DNA of 35,349 bases, taken from NCBI GenBank assembly GCA_031418215.1, contig JANOXC010000082.1, positions 1 to 35,349 on the forward strand, written 5' to 3'. The position numbers were made by a program, and so were the translations under genes. Shown piece by piece: positions 16,578 to 23,901 of the stretch. The number at the start of each line of letters is the position of its first letter. The stretch's first letter is position 1. This DNA is from JANOXC01 sp031418215 (GTDB taxonomy: Bacteria; Bacteroidota; Bacteroidia; AKYH767-A; OLB10). The notes beneath the pieces were generated by a model. It was not told the DNA's origin. It ran no database searches and worked only from the letters and a program-made list of their open reading frames with translations.

Positions 16578-16620
16578 GACTTTTATGTGTTTATATTTAA
16601 TTAAAAAAAAGAATTAAAGA

Positions 16621-16655
16621 AAATAATAAAAACCTGCCGGCAAAACGCCGACAGG
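16621..16655 (-). terminator. Hairpin terminator after the DUF5670 gene at 16701
   Basis: CCTG.CGGC (16633-16641) pairs with GCCG.CAGG (16647-16655) around one C/A mismatch and an AAAAC loop. The minus strand then reads a T-rich stretch. Confidence 0.7.
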
Positions 16656-16700
16656 CAAACTATTTCACCAACCACAGGAAATAGAATTGAAAAAAAAATT

Positions 16701-16856
16701 TTAAATAGGTTTGTTACCTTGTATAACTCTTAATAATACCACTATGATGGCAATGACGAGCAAAATGTGAATTATTCCTCCGGTTCCGTAGCCAACAAAA
16801 CCAATTAGCCATCCAATAACCAATAAAACTGCAATAATATATAGTAAATTTCCCAT
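16701..16856 (-). CDS. DUF5670 / lmo0937 family membrane protein
   Basis: 51 residues: MGNLLYIIAVLLVIGWLIGF, then VGYGTGGIIH, then ILLVIAIIVVLLRVIQGNKP. It is a near-ideal member of the lmo0937 (DUF5670) family: a helix ending in WLIGF, a Gly-rich turn with IIHILLVIA, and an R.IQG end. It lies 43 bp after the 16900-17217 gene and shares its stress-box promoter. Its relative at 8184-8342 lies beyond the other edge of the same island. The role is unknown; the family is associated with stress regulons. Confidence 0.88.
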   Translation of the reverse strand: MGNLLYIIAVLLVIGWLIGFVGYGTGGIIHILLVIAIIVVLLRVIQGNKPI

Positions 16857-16899
16857 GATAAATAATTTTTAGATTTGTATACGATTAATAAACTTCATT

Positions 16900-17217
16900 T
16901 TAAAATATTAAAATCAACAATAAAACGATAATGATTGCTGCACCTACTGAGATGTAAACTCCTTGATATCCATCCAGGTGTTTTTTTATTGATTGTACTT
17001 CTTTTCGCAAAGTTCTTTTCTCTGCACGGCTCATTTCAGATTTATCCATATTATTGATAAAATTCAACCTGGATAACATTTTCTGAGACTCAATAGATTC
17101 AGTTGTTTTTTCCGTTGCAGGAATATTGGCATTTGTTACGTTGGCTGCCGTTGAATGAACAGGAATAATTGTTATCATCAGAAAAGATGTCATGATGATT
17201 ATAGCTAGTTTTTTCAT
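16900..17217 (-). CDS. Exported protein with C-terminal membrane helix, stress island member
   Basis: 105 residues. The N-terminal signal peptide (KLAIIIMTSFLMITIIPVHS) is followed by a charged helical segment (QKMLSRLNFINNMDKSEMSR, then AEKRTLRKEVQSIKKHLD). A single C-terminal membrane helix, ISVGAAIIIVLLLILIF (89-105), ends at the last residue. The probable topology is a periplasmic helical domain anchored at its C-terminus. Similar small proteins are found in Bacteroidota; I know of no function. It heads a unit with the DUF5670 and probably the DUF3185 genes, under a stress-box promoter. Confidence 0.65.
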   Translation of the reverse strand: MKKLAIIIMTSFLMITIIPVHSTAANVTNANIPATEKTTESIESQKMLSRLNFINNMDKSEMSRAEKRTLRKEVQSIKKHLDGYQGVYISVGAAIIIVLLLILIF

Positions 17218-17254
17218 AATATATTTGTTTTTTATATTGATTTTATTTAATACG

Positions 17255-17320
17255 CAAAATTCTAAATTATTCTCATTTGCCTTGTTACAAAACTCATAAA
17301 ATAATTTACATAATTTACAT
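17255..17320 (-). promoter_or_regulatory. Stress-box promoter of the 16900-17217 unit
   Basis: Box at 17284-17320: TTACAAAA at 17285-17292 and TTACATAA at 17306-17313, then TTTACAT. The -7 element is GAATTTTG, first base 17262, 22 bp from the box edge. Confidence 0.75.
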
Positions 17321-17589
17321 GTTTACCCATGACTTTCGTCATATAAAGTTAGCCGGAAAAATAATTCGTAATAAAACTTATCTTGCTATTGTAAGGATTC
17401 TACCATTAGCAGTAGATTAAATTCTTAAGTGATTGAAGAGGCTACCCACAGTAAAAATCAAGAATTTTCATAAATAACCTGCAATGAATGAAAGTTCTCT
17501 TAAAATTATACTACTTCCGTTTCCCCCGGCTTTCAAAATAATTATTCATTAATCGTATTGACAAATGAATTAAATAAAGTTATTCGATT
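17321..17589. other. Intergenic region upstream of the stress island
   Basis: About 270 bp beyond the stress box, A+T-rich, without an open frame of note, RNA gene or repeat that I can recognise. Confidence 0.5.
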
Positions 17590-18000
17590 TTATTTTAAAT
17601 TATCGAGGTTCAACTGCCAGGAAACGCCAAATCGGTCTTCCACCCAACCGAATTTTTCAGTTGACTGATAAGAAGACAACGGCATGTAAACTTTTCCTTT
17701 TTCTGACAACAGATTGAACAACCTGTCTATTTCTGCCGCTGAATCACAATTAATGAATAATGATATAGCAGGTGAAAAAGTAAAATTATGATTTACTATA
17801 CTATCAATACACATGAATTCCTGACCGTTCAATTTAAAAGCGGCATACATTACCTTTCCGACATTAACTACATCTTCTTCCCCATAACGGGTAATGTTTA
17901 TTATGCCGGAGTCCTCGAAGAGGGAAATGTAAAAATCCATTGCTTCCTCTGCCTTGCCGTTAAACATCAGGAAGGTAATAATTTTCTGCCTTATTTCCAT
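17590..18000 (-). CDS. VOC superfamily protein (PhnB-like, 3-demethylubiquinone methyltransferase-like fold)
   Basis: 136 residues with the PhnB-like glyoxalase/VOC pattern: ITFLMFNGKAEEAMDFYISLF at the N-terminus, FKLNGQEFMCIDS, FTFSPAISLFINCDSAAEID, and the closing FGWVEDRFGVSWQLNLD. This is a single betaalphabetabetabeta pair domain expected to dimerise. The reaction is unknown; members range from resistance enzymes to uncharacterised proteins. It starts 16 bp after the peptide transporter stop and is probably co-transcribed with it. Confidence 0.88.
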   Translation of the reverse strand: MEIRQKIITFLMFNGKAEEAMDFYISLFEDSGIINITRYGEEDVVNVGKVMYAAFKLNGQEFMCIDSIVNHNFTFSPAISLFINCDSAAEIDRLFNLLSEKGKVYMPLSSYQSTEKFGWVEDRFGVSWQLNLDNLK

Positions 18001-18016
18001 TTATTAGAAATTTATA

Positions 18017-19651
18017 TCAAACCTTATGTTCTTTCATTATTCCGGTCAACCATTTTATCATCAATAAAATTATGACAGCTGTTGCAAGTGCTAAAAAACA
18101 ATTTACTAAAAAGAAATTGGCTTTGTGATCATAGTTATCCCACATACTTGCCAAGACACCGCTCATTTTATTGCCAATAGAAGTAGATAGAAACCAACCG
18201 CCCATCATCAGTCCTGTTAAGCGTGGTGGGGAGAGTTTTGAAACCAGTGACAACGCCATTGGGCTTAAGCACAATTCGCCAACTGTTATTACGCCATAGC
18301 AGCCAATCAGCCAAAGCATGGAGCTCTTTTCAGCTCCGTTGTAACTAGCATAGGTAGCTCCCACCATCACTAATGTGGAAAGCGCTGTGATAAACAATCC
18401 ATAGAAAATCTTATAGGGTGTGGAAGGTTCCTTATTTCTTTTTTTGAGCCAGGAAAAAAACCATATCACGGGAAAGGTAAGTGCCACCACCCAAAATGGA
18501 TTTACCGATTGAAACAATTCCGTTGAAACAAGTTTAACACTTTCTCCTTCAGGCGGCAAATCACTTGCAGCAACATTTTTATAGTACAATGGATAATTAA
18601 TTTCCTTAATTACATTTCCACTTTCATCGCGCTGTATTTTAAACTGGTCATCAGTAACAGGAACAGAATCTTTGCTGTATTTAATTTCCTGCACTACACC
18701 AATTGATTTTGCAGCAGGTATAAAGGGTTGAGCAATCTCCCTGTTGGTATAGCTCTCAGCCCAGGTTGTAAGTGCTGTTCCGTTTTGCTTAAAGATGGCC
18801 CAAAACACAATGGCAACGGCAAACACAGCCAATAAAGCAGAGAGCGGTCTTTTATCTTCCTTATTGGCCCGAACAATTAATGAAATATAATATCCGGCAA
18901 CGGGAAGTGCACCTAAAATAAATGCATCAGTACTATCGCTTCCAAAAATATTACCGGGAATAATCCAGCCAATGTAGCCGGCAATGAATGCAGGCAGAAT
19001 AGTTATGCCAAGAATTTTTGAAACAGGCATATCTTCGGGCTTAGCTGGCTTTTTAACATCGGCGTGAACGTAGTGCTTCATACCAATCCAGAAAATGGCA
19101 ACTCCGATAAACATACCGATACCTGCTGCCATAAAGGCTGCCCCCCAGCTAAAGTTATTTCGCAAATAGGATCCAAAAAAATTACAGATGAAAGCACCAA
19201 TATTAATTCCCATATAAAAGATATTGTATCCTGTATCCTTTAAGCCTTTGTATTTTTCATCATTGTAAACATTGCCTAATAATGTTGAGATATTAGGTTT
19301 AAAAAATCCATTCCCGATGATGATGATGATTTGTGATATATAAAAGGCCCCCATGCCAGGCAATGCAAGCCCGCAGTATCCAATTCCCATTAGTATACCG
19401 CCCAGTGTAATCGACCATCGGTAACCTAATATCCTGTCGGCAAGCAAGCCACCGACAAATGGTGTGAGATATACGAGGGCGATAAATGTTCCAAAAATAT
19501 CGGAGGCCTGCTTTCTGTCCATGGCCAGTCCGCCCCTTTGGGTATCGGTCATATAAAGAAAAAAGATGCCCAGCATGAGGTAAAAACCGAATCGTTCCCA
19601 CATTTCGCTTAGGTAGAGAAAGGGCAATGCTTTTGGGTGTTTGCTTTTCAT
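18017..19651 (-). CDS. Proton-dependent oligopeptide transporter (POT/PTR2 family, MFS)
   Basis: 544 residues with about 12-14 membrane helices. The proton-coupling ExxER motif is EMWERFGFY (Glu16, Glu19, Arg20). The PTR2 signature appears as GYNIFYMGINIGAF, and PNISTLLGNVY precedes it. A non-membrane insertion of about 75 residues (near 310-385, from EIAQPFIPAAKS to LVSTELFQSVN) lies between central helices, as in other Bacteroidota DtpT-like proteins. It imports di- and tripeptides with protons across the inner membrane. First gene of a unit with the VOC protein. Confidence 0.93.
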   Translation of the reverse strand: MKSKHPKALPFLYLSEMWERFGFYLMLGIFFLYMTDTQRGGLAMDRKQASDIFGTFIALVYLTPFVGGLLADRILGYRWSITLGGILMGIGYCGLALPGMGAFYISQIIIIIGNGFFKPNISTLLGNVYNDEKYKGLKDTGYNIFYMGINIGAFICNFFGSYLRNNFSWGAAFMAAGIGMFIGVAIFWIGMKHYVHADVKKPAKPEDMPVSKILGITILPAFIAGYIGWIIPGNIFGSDSTDAFILGALPVAGYYISLIVRANKEDKRPLSALLAVFAVAIVFWAIFKQNGTALTTWAESYTNREIAQPFIPAAKSIGVVQEIKYSKDSVPVTDDQFKIQRDESGNVIKEINYPLYYKNVAASDLPPEGESVKLVSTELFQSVNPFWVVALTFPVIWFFSWLKKRNKEPSTPYKIFYGLFITALSTLVMVGATYASYNGAEKSSMLWLIGCYGVITVGELCLSPMALSLVSKLSPPRLTGLMMGGWFLSTSIGNKMSGVLASMWDNYDHKANFFLVNCFLALATAVIILLMIKWLTGIMKEHKV

Positions 19652-19725
19652 AGTTACAGATTGTGCGTGGAAAGATAAAAAAAAAAGACAATCATGAAGA
19701 AATTAGATAATCCATAATAAAGTAG

Positions 19726-19756
19726 TTGGTTATTGGTTGTTTTGCAGTTATATTTA
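19726..19756 (+). promoter_or_regulatory. Putative promoter of the 19798-20091 gene
   Basis: TTG at 19726-19728 and TATATTTA at 19749-19756 are separated by 20 bases; the -7 differs from TAnnTTTG at one base. It lies 41 bp before the start codon. Confidence 0.45.
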
Positions 19757-19797
19757 CATCAACTCATTATTATATAAACCACTAAAACTATAAACCA

Positions 19798-20091
19798 ATG
19801 ATTGTAGTCCGTGACGTGTTCCGTATGAAATTCGGAAAGGCAAAAGATGTTAAAGCATTAATGATCGAGTCCAGGAAATTGATGGGTGCAGATGAGTCAA
19901 AGAGCAGGGTTCTTTTTGACCTGGTAGGTCCGTCGTATACCATGGTGCTTGAATTCAGCCATAAAAACCTTGCTGATTTTGAAAGCTACATAGGCCAGAC
20001 AATGTCAAAAAAGGAATGGGGAGAATGGTACCAGAAGTTCATTCCTTTGATTGAAAGTTCCTACAGGGAAATTTTTACAGTGATGGATTGA
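19798..20091 (+). CDS. Small dimeric alpha/beta-barrel (NIPSNAP/ABM-like) protein
   Basis: 97 residues: VRDVFRMKFGKAKDVKALMIE at the N-terminus, then RVLFDLVGPSYTMVLEFSHKNLADFE and WGEWYQKFIPLIESSYREIF. The beta-alpha-beta-beta-alpha-beta pattern suggests a ferredoxin-like dimer as in NIPSNAP and antibiotic-biosynthesis-monooxygenase proteins. No catalytic residue can be assigned. It is one of few plus-strand genes and is divergent from the peptide transporter. Confidence 0.7.
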   Translation: MIVVRDVFRMKFGKAKDVKALMIESRKLMGADESKSRVLFDLVGPSYTMVLEFSHKNLADFESYIGQTMSKKEWGEWYQKFIPLIESSYREIFTVMD

Positions 20092-20167
20092 TCAAATTAT
20101 TGTGTTCCGAAAATAATGAATGAGGCTTTCCAAATTATTGATATCTTAAGACGTCGACTTTTAAATA

Positions 20168-20686
20168 TCAGTGATTAATATTTGACCGGGTAAAAGATGT
20201 TTCGACTGTAACACCTTTAACCAATGTCTGATATACTACACAATACCTTTCTGTTAATTTGGCAATTGATTGCATTTGCTCTGCTGTTGCATCGGTATCC
20301 AGATTGAAAAATAGACGTATGGAGACAAAACCAACAGGCACGTCTTTGGATACACCTAATGTGCCTCTGAAATCCAAATCACCCTCTGCCCTGACAGTCC
20401 CTTCATTAACTACCACACCAATAGCCGTTGATACTGCGCCCAATGTGACACCTGCACAAGCAACCAGCGCTTCTAACAACAGATCACCTGAACAAGCCAT
20501 CACACCACTTCCACCGGTTGCTGCATGCAAGCCGGCTTCCACTATGGCCTTTCCTGATGAAACTTTACAGGTTATTCCCTCGCCAATTTTTCCTTCGGAT
20601 CTTAAAGTAATCATGGCAGCAGCAGGTTGCTCACGATACTTATCCTTTAAAGGGGCCTGCAGGTTTTTCAATTCTTCTGAATTCAT
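20168..20686 (-). CDS. OsmC/Ohr family peroxide-reducing protein
   Basis: 172 residues with the two redox cysteines of the family: Cys77 in LLLEALVACAGVTL and Cys149 in LTERYCVVYQTL. OsmC/Ohr proteins reduce organic hydroperoxides using thiols. An extra Cys65 (MACSGD) precedes the first. The glycine-rich GLHAATGGSG and the long central helix are normal. It follows the COG4705 gene by 27 bp and is likely the last gene of a three-gene unit. Confidence 0.9.
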   Translation of the reverse strand: MNSEELKNLQAPLKDKYREQPAAAMITLRSEGKIGEGITCKVSSGKAIVEAGLHAATGGSGVMACSGDLLLEALVACAGVTLGAVSTAIGVVVNEGTVRAEGDLDFRGTLGVSKDVPVGFVSIRLFFNLDTDATAEQMQSIAKLTERYCVVYQTLVKGVTVETSFTRSNINH

Positions 20687-20713
20687 TTAATTGAGTTTTT
20701 ATATTGCATAAGT

Positions 20714-21469
20714 TCAACTTAACCGAATATCTTTTTCAACATTTAATCTTCTCATGGATATAACAATTAAAATCGCCAGAATAACAAAGAGAAATAATGA
20801 CGACCCCAACGTACCAAAATTTAAACCTCCTTTTTCAAGAGGCTTGGTAAGTAAATCTCCAAAAGTTGCTCCAAATGGCCTTGTTAAAATAAAAGCTGCC
20901 CAAAACAAACCAACATGTGAAATTTTTGAATAGAAATAGGCCAATAAAATAACCAAAAGAAAAAATCCAATAAGTATTGCCCCTCCCGCAAAACCCAATC
21001 CTGAATTATCAGCAAGGAAGTCACCTAATGCTGTTCCAAGGGTATTTGAGAATAATATTGCTATCCAATAAAAAAGCTCGCCACGCAACGATTTAATGTT
21101 TGATAATGACAGCGATTTTTCTGTTATACGCCAGATTAACAATGTTGAAAATAACAGGATAACTAACGTAAGAGAGCCGACTGCATAACCAAGACCTAAA
21201 GTTCTATCCATGTAATCAGACATGGTAGTGCCGGCTGTGCTTGTAGAAAGAATTACCGCACAATAAATTACGGGATGATATTTTTTTGAAACTAATTGCA
21301 TTAGCAAAGTCACAAAAAAGAATGTGATGAGTATTAAAGAACTAATTGCATAGCCAATATTCAACGTCATCGAAAGTAGGTCACCGGCAGTTTCGCCTAA
21401 GGTGGTTGCACAAATTTTCATTACCCAAAACGTAAATGTTATTTCAGGTAGTTTACTTGTACTACTCAT
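20714..21469 (-). CDS. COG4705 multi-repeat integral membrane protein
   Basis: 251 residues, about eight membrane helices in four repeated helix pairs. Each repeat has a Gly-Asp type motif: TTLGETAGDLLSMTLNIGYA, STAGTTMSDYMDRTLGLGYA, NTLGTALGDFLADNSGLGFA and RPFGATFGDLLTKPLEKGGL. The acidic residues buried in all four repeats suggest transport of a cation, but no substrate is known to me. Its ATG overlaps the stop of the preceding gene (ATGA, 21466-21469), implying translational coupling. Confidence 0.75.
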   Translation of the reverse strand: MSSTSKLPEITFTFWVMKICATTLGETAGDLLSMTLNIGYAISSLILITFFFVTLLMQLVSKKYHPVIYCAVILSTSTAGTTMSDYMDRTLGLGYAVGSLTLVILLFSTLLIWRITEKSLSLSNIKSLRGELFYWIAILFSNTLGTALGDFLADNSGLGFAGGAILIGFFLLVILLAYFYSKISHVGLFWAAFILTRPFGATFGDLLTKPLEKGGLNFGTLGSSLFLFVILAILIVISMRRLNVEKDIRLS

Positions 21470-21765
21470 TTAATAAAGTTTAGCGCAATTAGTGCTATAA
21501 TTACCAATATTCCAATAAGCGACGTAATAAAAAGATAATCAGCCACTGATTCAAACAGTTGCTCCTTCTTTATATTTATTGTCTTGATTGAAAGAAAAGA
21601 AAAAATACAAGAAACAACCAGCATGAACGCAATAACAGAAGTAAATTCATCAATTAAACTTATCTCAGAATGATTACTTATTTGTAAAGAAGTGATCACA
21701 AAAAGGCAAAAACCCAGTAGGTTTGCAGAAGTACTAAGAATATGCTGTGAAGTATTATTTGCCAT
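21466..21765 (-). CDS. Small three-helix membrane protein, coupled to COG4705 gene
   Basis: 99 residues with about three membrane helices: SANLLGFCLFVITSLQIS, FTSVIAFMLVVSCIFSFLS and YLFITSLIGILVIIALIALNF. I recognise no family with confidence. The 4-bp ATGA overlap with the COG4705 gene suggests the two products act together, perhaps as partner subunits. Confidence 0.6.
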   Translation of the reverse strand: MANNTSQHILSTSANLLGFCLFVITSLQISNHSEISLIDEFTSVIAFMLVVSCIFSFLSIKTINIKKEQLFESVADYLFITSLIGILVIIALIALNFIK

Positions 21766-21857
21766 TGCTCAAATTTAGCAGATTTTAATCATTAGCAGAA
21801 AATAAAATCGCCTATAGAATAACTACGCTAAGCGATACTTAAAATTTTCAACAAACC

Positions 21858-22934
21858 TTATTTCGGATTTATTTCTCCTTCTAGTTTAAACAATACTTTT
21901 GACAATTCCGCTCCATAAATCTTTTCTGCATTCTCATAGGACTGATCAGCTAAAAGCTGTATGAATTTTTCTCTACCAAATTTCAATATTAATCTTTTTA
22001 ACAATTCCCCGCCTAATGGGTAAATAACCTCATCACCAATCATATTATCATTTTTCCATATTTCACTGATTGAAATTCGCGAATCCATATTCTTTTTTAT
22101 GGCAGCTATATTATCCCTATTGGACCCGTCAAAACAAACGCAGACTCCCTCCGCAATCAATTGTGTTTGCTTTTTCGGTCTAACAGCGTTAAAACTAATA
22201 GAATGCGTCATTTCATGTCCAATGGTATGTTTAGGGTCGGTATGAGTTAAACAAAGTCCGGATTCGCTGAAAGCTAAACGATGATGAAAGAGGCTGTCTG
22301 CAAGTTCTGTATCGCTCCAAACAAAATAATCAATCTTTTTAGCTAGAGAGGCATTAAAAAATAGATTAATAGTATCAAATGCCATCTCTTTCAAATGAAT
22401 AAAACGAGTAATATTTGCCAATTTCGCAGTATCCTGAAAATGAAAACGGAAATGTGTTGATTCTTTTGTGATCCATGAATCATATAGCTTATCAAAACCT
22501 AACTTAATCATTGTAAACTGAGCTGACTTAGTTGCATTCTTCGTTGCATTCAGTTTAATACAACTTACTAAATTCTCTTTTGACTTATTGTACTCGCCTT
22601 TTGCGTAATAACACCAGCCCAATTCACACATCGCCCAAGCTTTCGAATAATCTTTTGCCTCGGGAAAAGTTTTGGCATTCTCCAAATAACCTGTTGCTTC
22701 CTCGTATTTCTTCATAGCTACCAGTGATCTCCCGGCAACGACATATGCATCAGGTATTGCCGCATTTTTTTCAATGATATGCTTGGCAGCTACATAAGAA
22801 GAATCAAATTGCTTACGCATAAACATGGCTGATGCTTCTTCAATAGTTTGTCCATTTGCTGAACAGGAAATTAAAACAACTACTGTAAAAACTAAGCAAT
22901 GAATACTATCTGACATTTTCATAAATAAGGGCAA
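21858..22934 (-). CDS. TPR-containing gluzincin-type metallopeptidase, exported
   Basis: 358 residues. The N-terminus is a signal peptide (IHCLVFTVVVLISCSANGQ); LISC at 21-24 could be a lipobox, or cleavage may occur at NGQ. TPR-like helices occupy about 30-150 (AYVVAGRSLVAMKKYEEATG, KAWAMCELGWCYYAKGEYNK). The peptidase part has the zinc motif HEMTH (His240, Glu241, His244) and the third ligand Glu262 in IAEGVCVCF, so the active site is intact. The reaction would be hydrolysis of peptides in the periplasm. It is the last of a three-gene unit with the DUF1801 protein and a four-helix membrane protein. Met at residue 5 or 7 could be the real start. Confidence 0.72.
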   Translation of the reverse strand: MPLFMKMSDSIHCLVFTVVVLISCSANGQTIEEASAMFMRKQFDSSYVAAKHIIEKNAAIPDAYVVAGRSLVAMKKYEEATGYLENAKTFPEAKDYSKAWAMCELGWCYYAKGEYNKSKENLVSCIKLNATKNATKSAQFTMIKLGFDKLYDSWITKESTHFRFHFQDTAKLANITRFIHLKEMAFDTINLFFNASLAKKIDYFVWSDTELADSLFHHRLAFSESGLCLTHTDPKHTIGHEMTHSISFNAVRPKKQTQLIAEGVCVCFDGSNRDNIAAIKKNMDSRISISEIWKNDNMIGDEVIYPLGGELLKRLILKFGREKFIQLLADQSYENAEKIYGAELSKVLFKLEGEINPK

Positions 22935-22955
22935 TCTCCTATTATTTAGGTCATA

Positions 22956-23372
22956 TTATTTACTCTTCAATCCTGCCAACTTCCCTCCAAAAAACGCCAT
23001 TGGAATATATGCTCCTCCCAAATCTAATATAGTAAACCAGATTGGTGAAGGAAGCATTACAACGCTGGCAATCCCACCTATCAGGAAAAAGGAACCAATC
23101 ACCATTGCAAAATTCATTTTATGATTAGCAGCTATCAGTGCTGTTGCAAATGAACCAACTAAAGTACCCAACGCATGTGCCAGAAATGGCATAATAAAAT
23201 GCTTTGGTTGCATCAATGCCATTGATGCTGTTAATCCTTCCATAGTAGTTAGATCTGCTCCTTCCGGAGGCGGAATGATGGAACCACTTACCATGATAAT
23301 TGATATGTTTAGTATGTTACCAATGAGCAGACCGGAAATAACTGCTAAAATGTTTTTAAGGATTGGATTCAT
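22956..23372 (-). CDS. Four-helix membrane protein of unknown function
   Basis: 138 residues with four hydrophobic helices: ILAVISGLLIGNILNISIIM, MPFLAHALGTLVGSFATALI, MVIGSFFLIGGIASVVML and IWFTILDLGGAYIPMAFFGG. It resembles a small membrane protein often seen in Bacteroidota, with an intramembrane HALGTLVG motif. It lies between DUF1801 (7 bp upstream) and the TPR peptidase (21 bp downstream). Confidence 0.62.
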   Translation of the reverse strand: MNPILKNILAVISGLLIGNILNISIIMVSGSIIPPPEGADLTTMEGLTASMALMQPKHFIMPFLAHALGTLVGSFATALIAANHKMNFAMVIGSFFLIGGIASVVMLPSPIWFTILDLGGAYIPMAFFGGKLAGLKSK

Positions 23373-23379
23373 GATTAAA

Positions 23380-23778
23380 TTATTGTATAAGACCTTGATT
23401 AATTATTTCTTTTAAAACTTTCAGATCAACTTCTTCGAGTTTATTAATGTACAAACAACCCTTTCCTGTTTTGTGTTTTCCTAATTTCTTCAGCAGTACC
23501 TGTTGTTTCTCCACTGTTCCTGGAATGTATAAAGCGAAATTCTGTTTCCTTGGTGAAAATCCCATAACAAACCAATCCAACTCACGACCACTTTCGTATT
23601 TCAGAAGCTTTTCGCCAAAACCTATGATGGCCGAACCCCACATTTTACCTTTTGATTTCGTGGCCTTCTCCATCATTTCAAGAATGGCAAATGCGTCCTT
23701 TTGTTTTTGTTCTTCAGGAACCTTTTTTAAAAAAGCCTCAACACTTAGTTCAGTTTTTTTTGTTTTTAATTCAGCCAT
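23380..23778 (-). CDS. DUF1801 family protein
   Basis: 132 residues: VEAFLKKVPEEQKQKDAF, MWGSAIIGFGEKLLKY, WFVMGFSPRKQNFALYIPG and GCLYINKLEEVDLKVLKEII. These are the conserved blocks of DUF1801, a YdhG-like family related to the frataxin-like YdhG fold. It is soluble and its role is unknown. First gene of the unit. Confidence 0.87.
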   Translation of the reverse strand: MAELKTKKTELSVEAFLKKVPEEQKQKDAFAILEMMEKATKSKGKMWGSAIIGFGEKLLKYESGRELDWFVMGFSPRKQNFALYIPGTVEKQQVLLKKLGKHKTGKGCLYINKLEEVDLKVLKEIINQGLIQ

Positions 23779-23831
23779 TTGAAAATGGTTAATGATTAAT
23801 TGTTAATGGTCAGTCTATGAATTACAAATAT

Positions 23832-23867
23832 AAAAAAAAGGCACAAGTCCGGAGAATTGTGCCTTTT
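23832..23867 (-). terminator. Rho-independent terminator after the DUF885 gene
   Basis: AAAGGCACAA (23837-23846) and TTGTGCCTTT (23857-23866) form a perfect 10-bp stem followed on the minus strand by Ts (23839-23832). Confidence 0.92.
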
Positions 23868-23901
23868 GCTTCATTATTTCGATTGCGTTGCAATCTATAA
23901 A

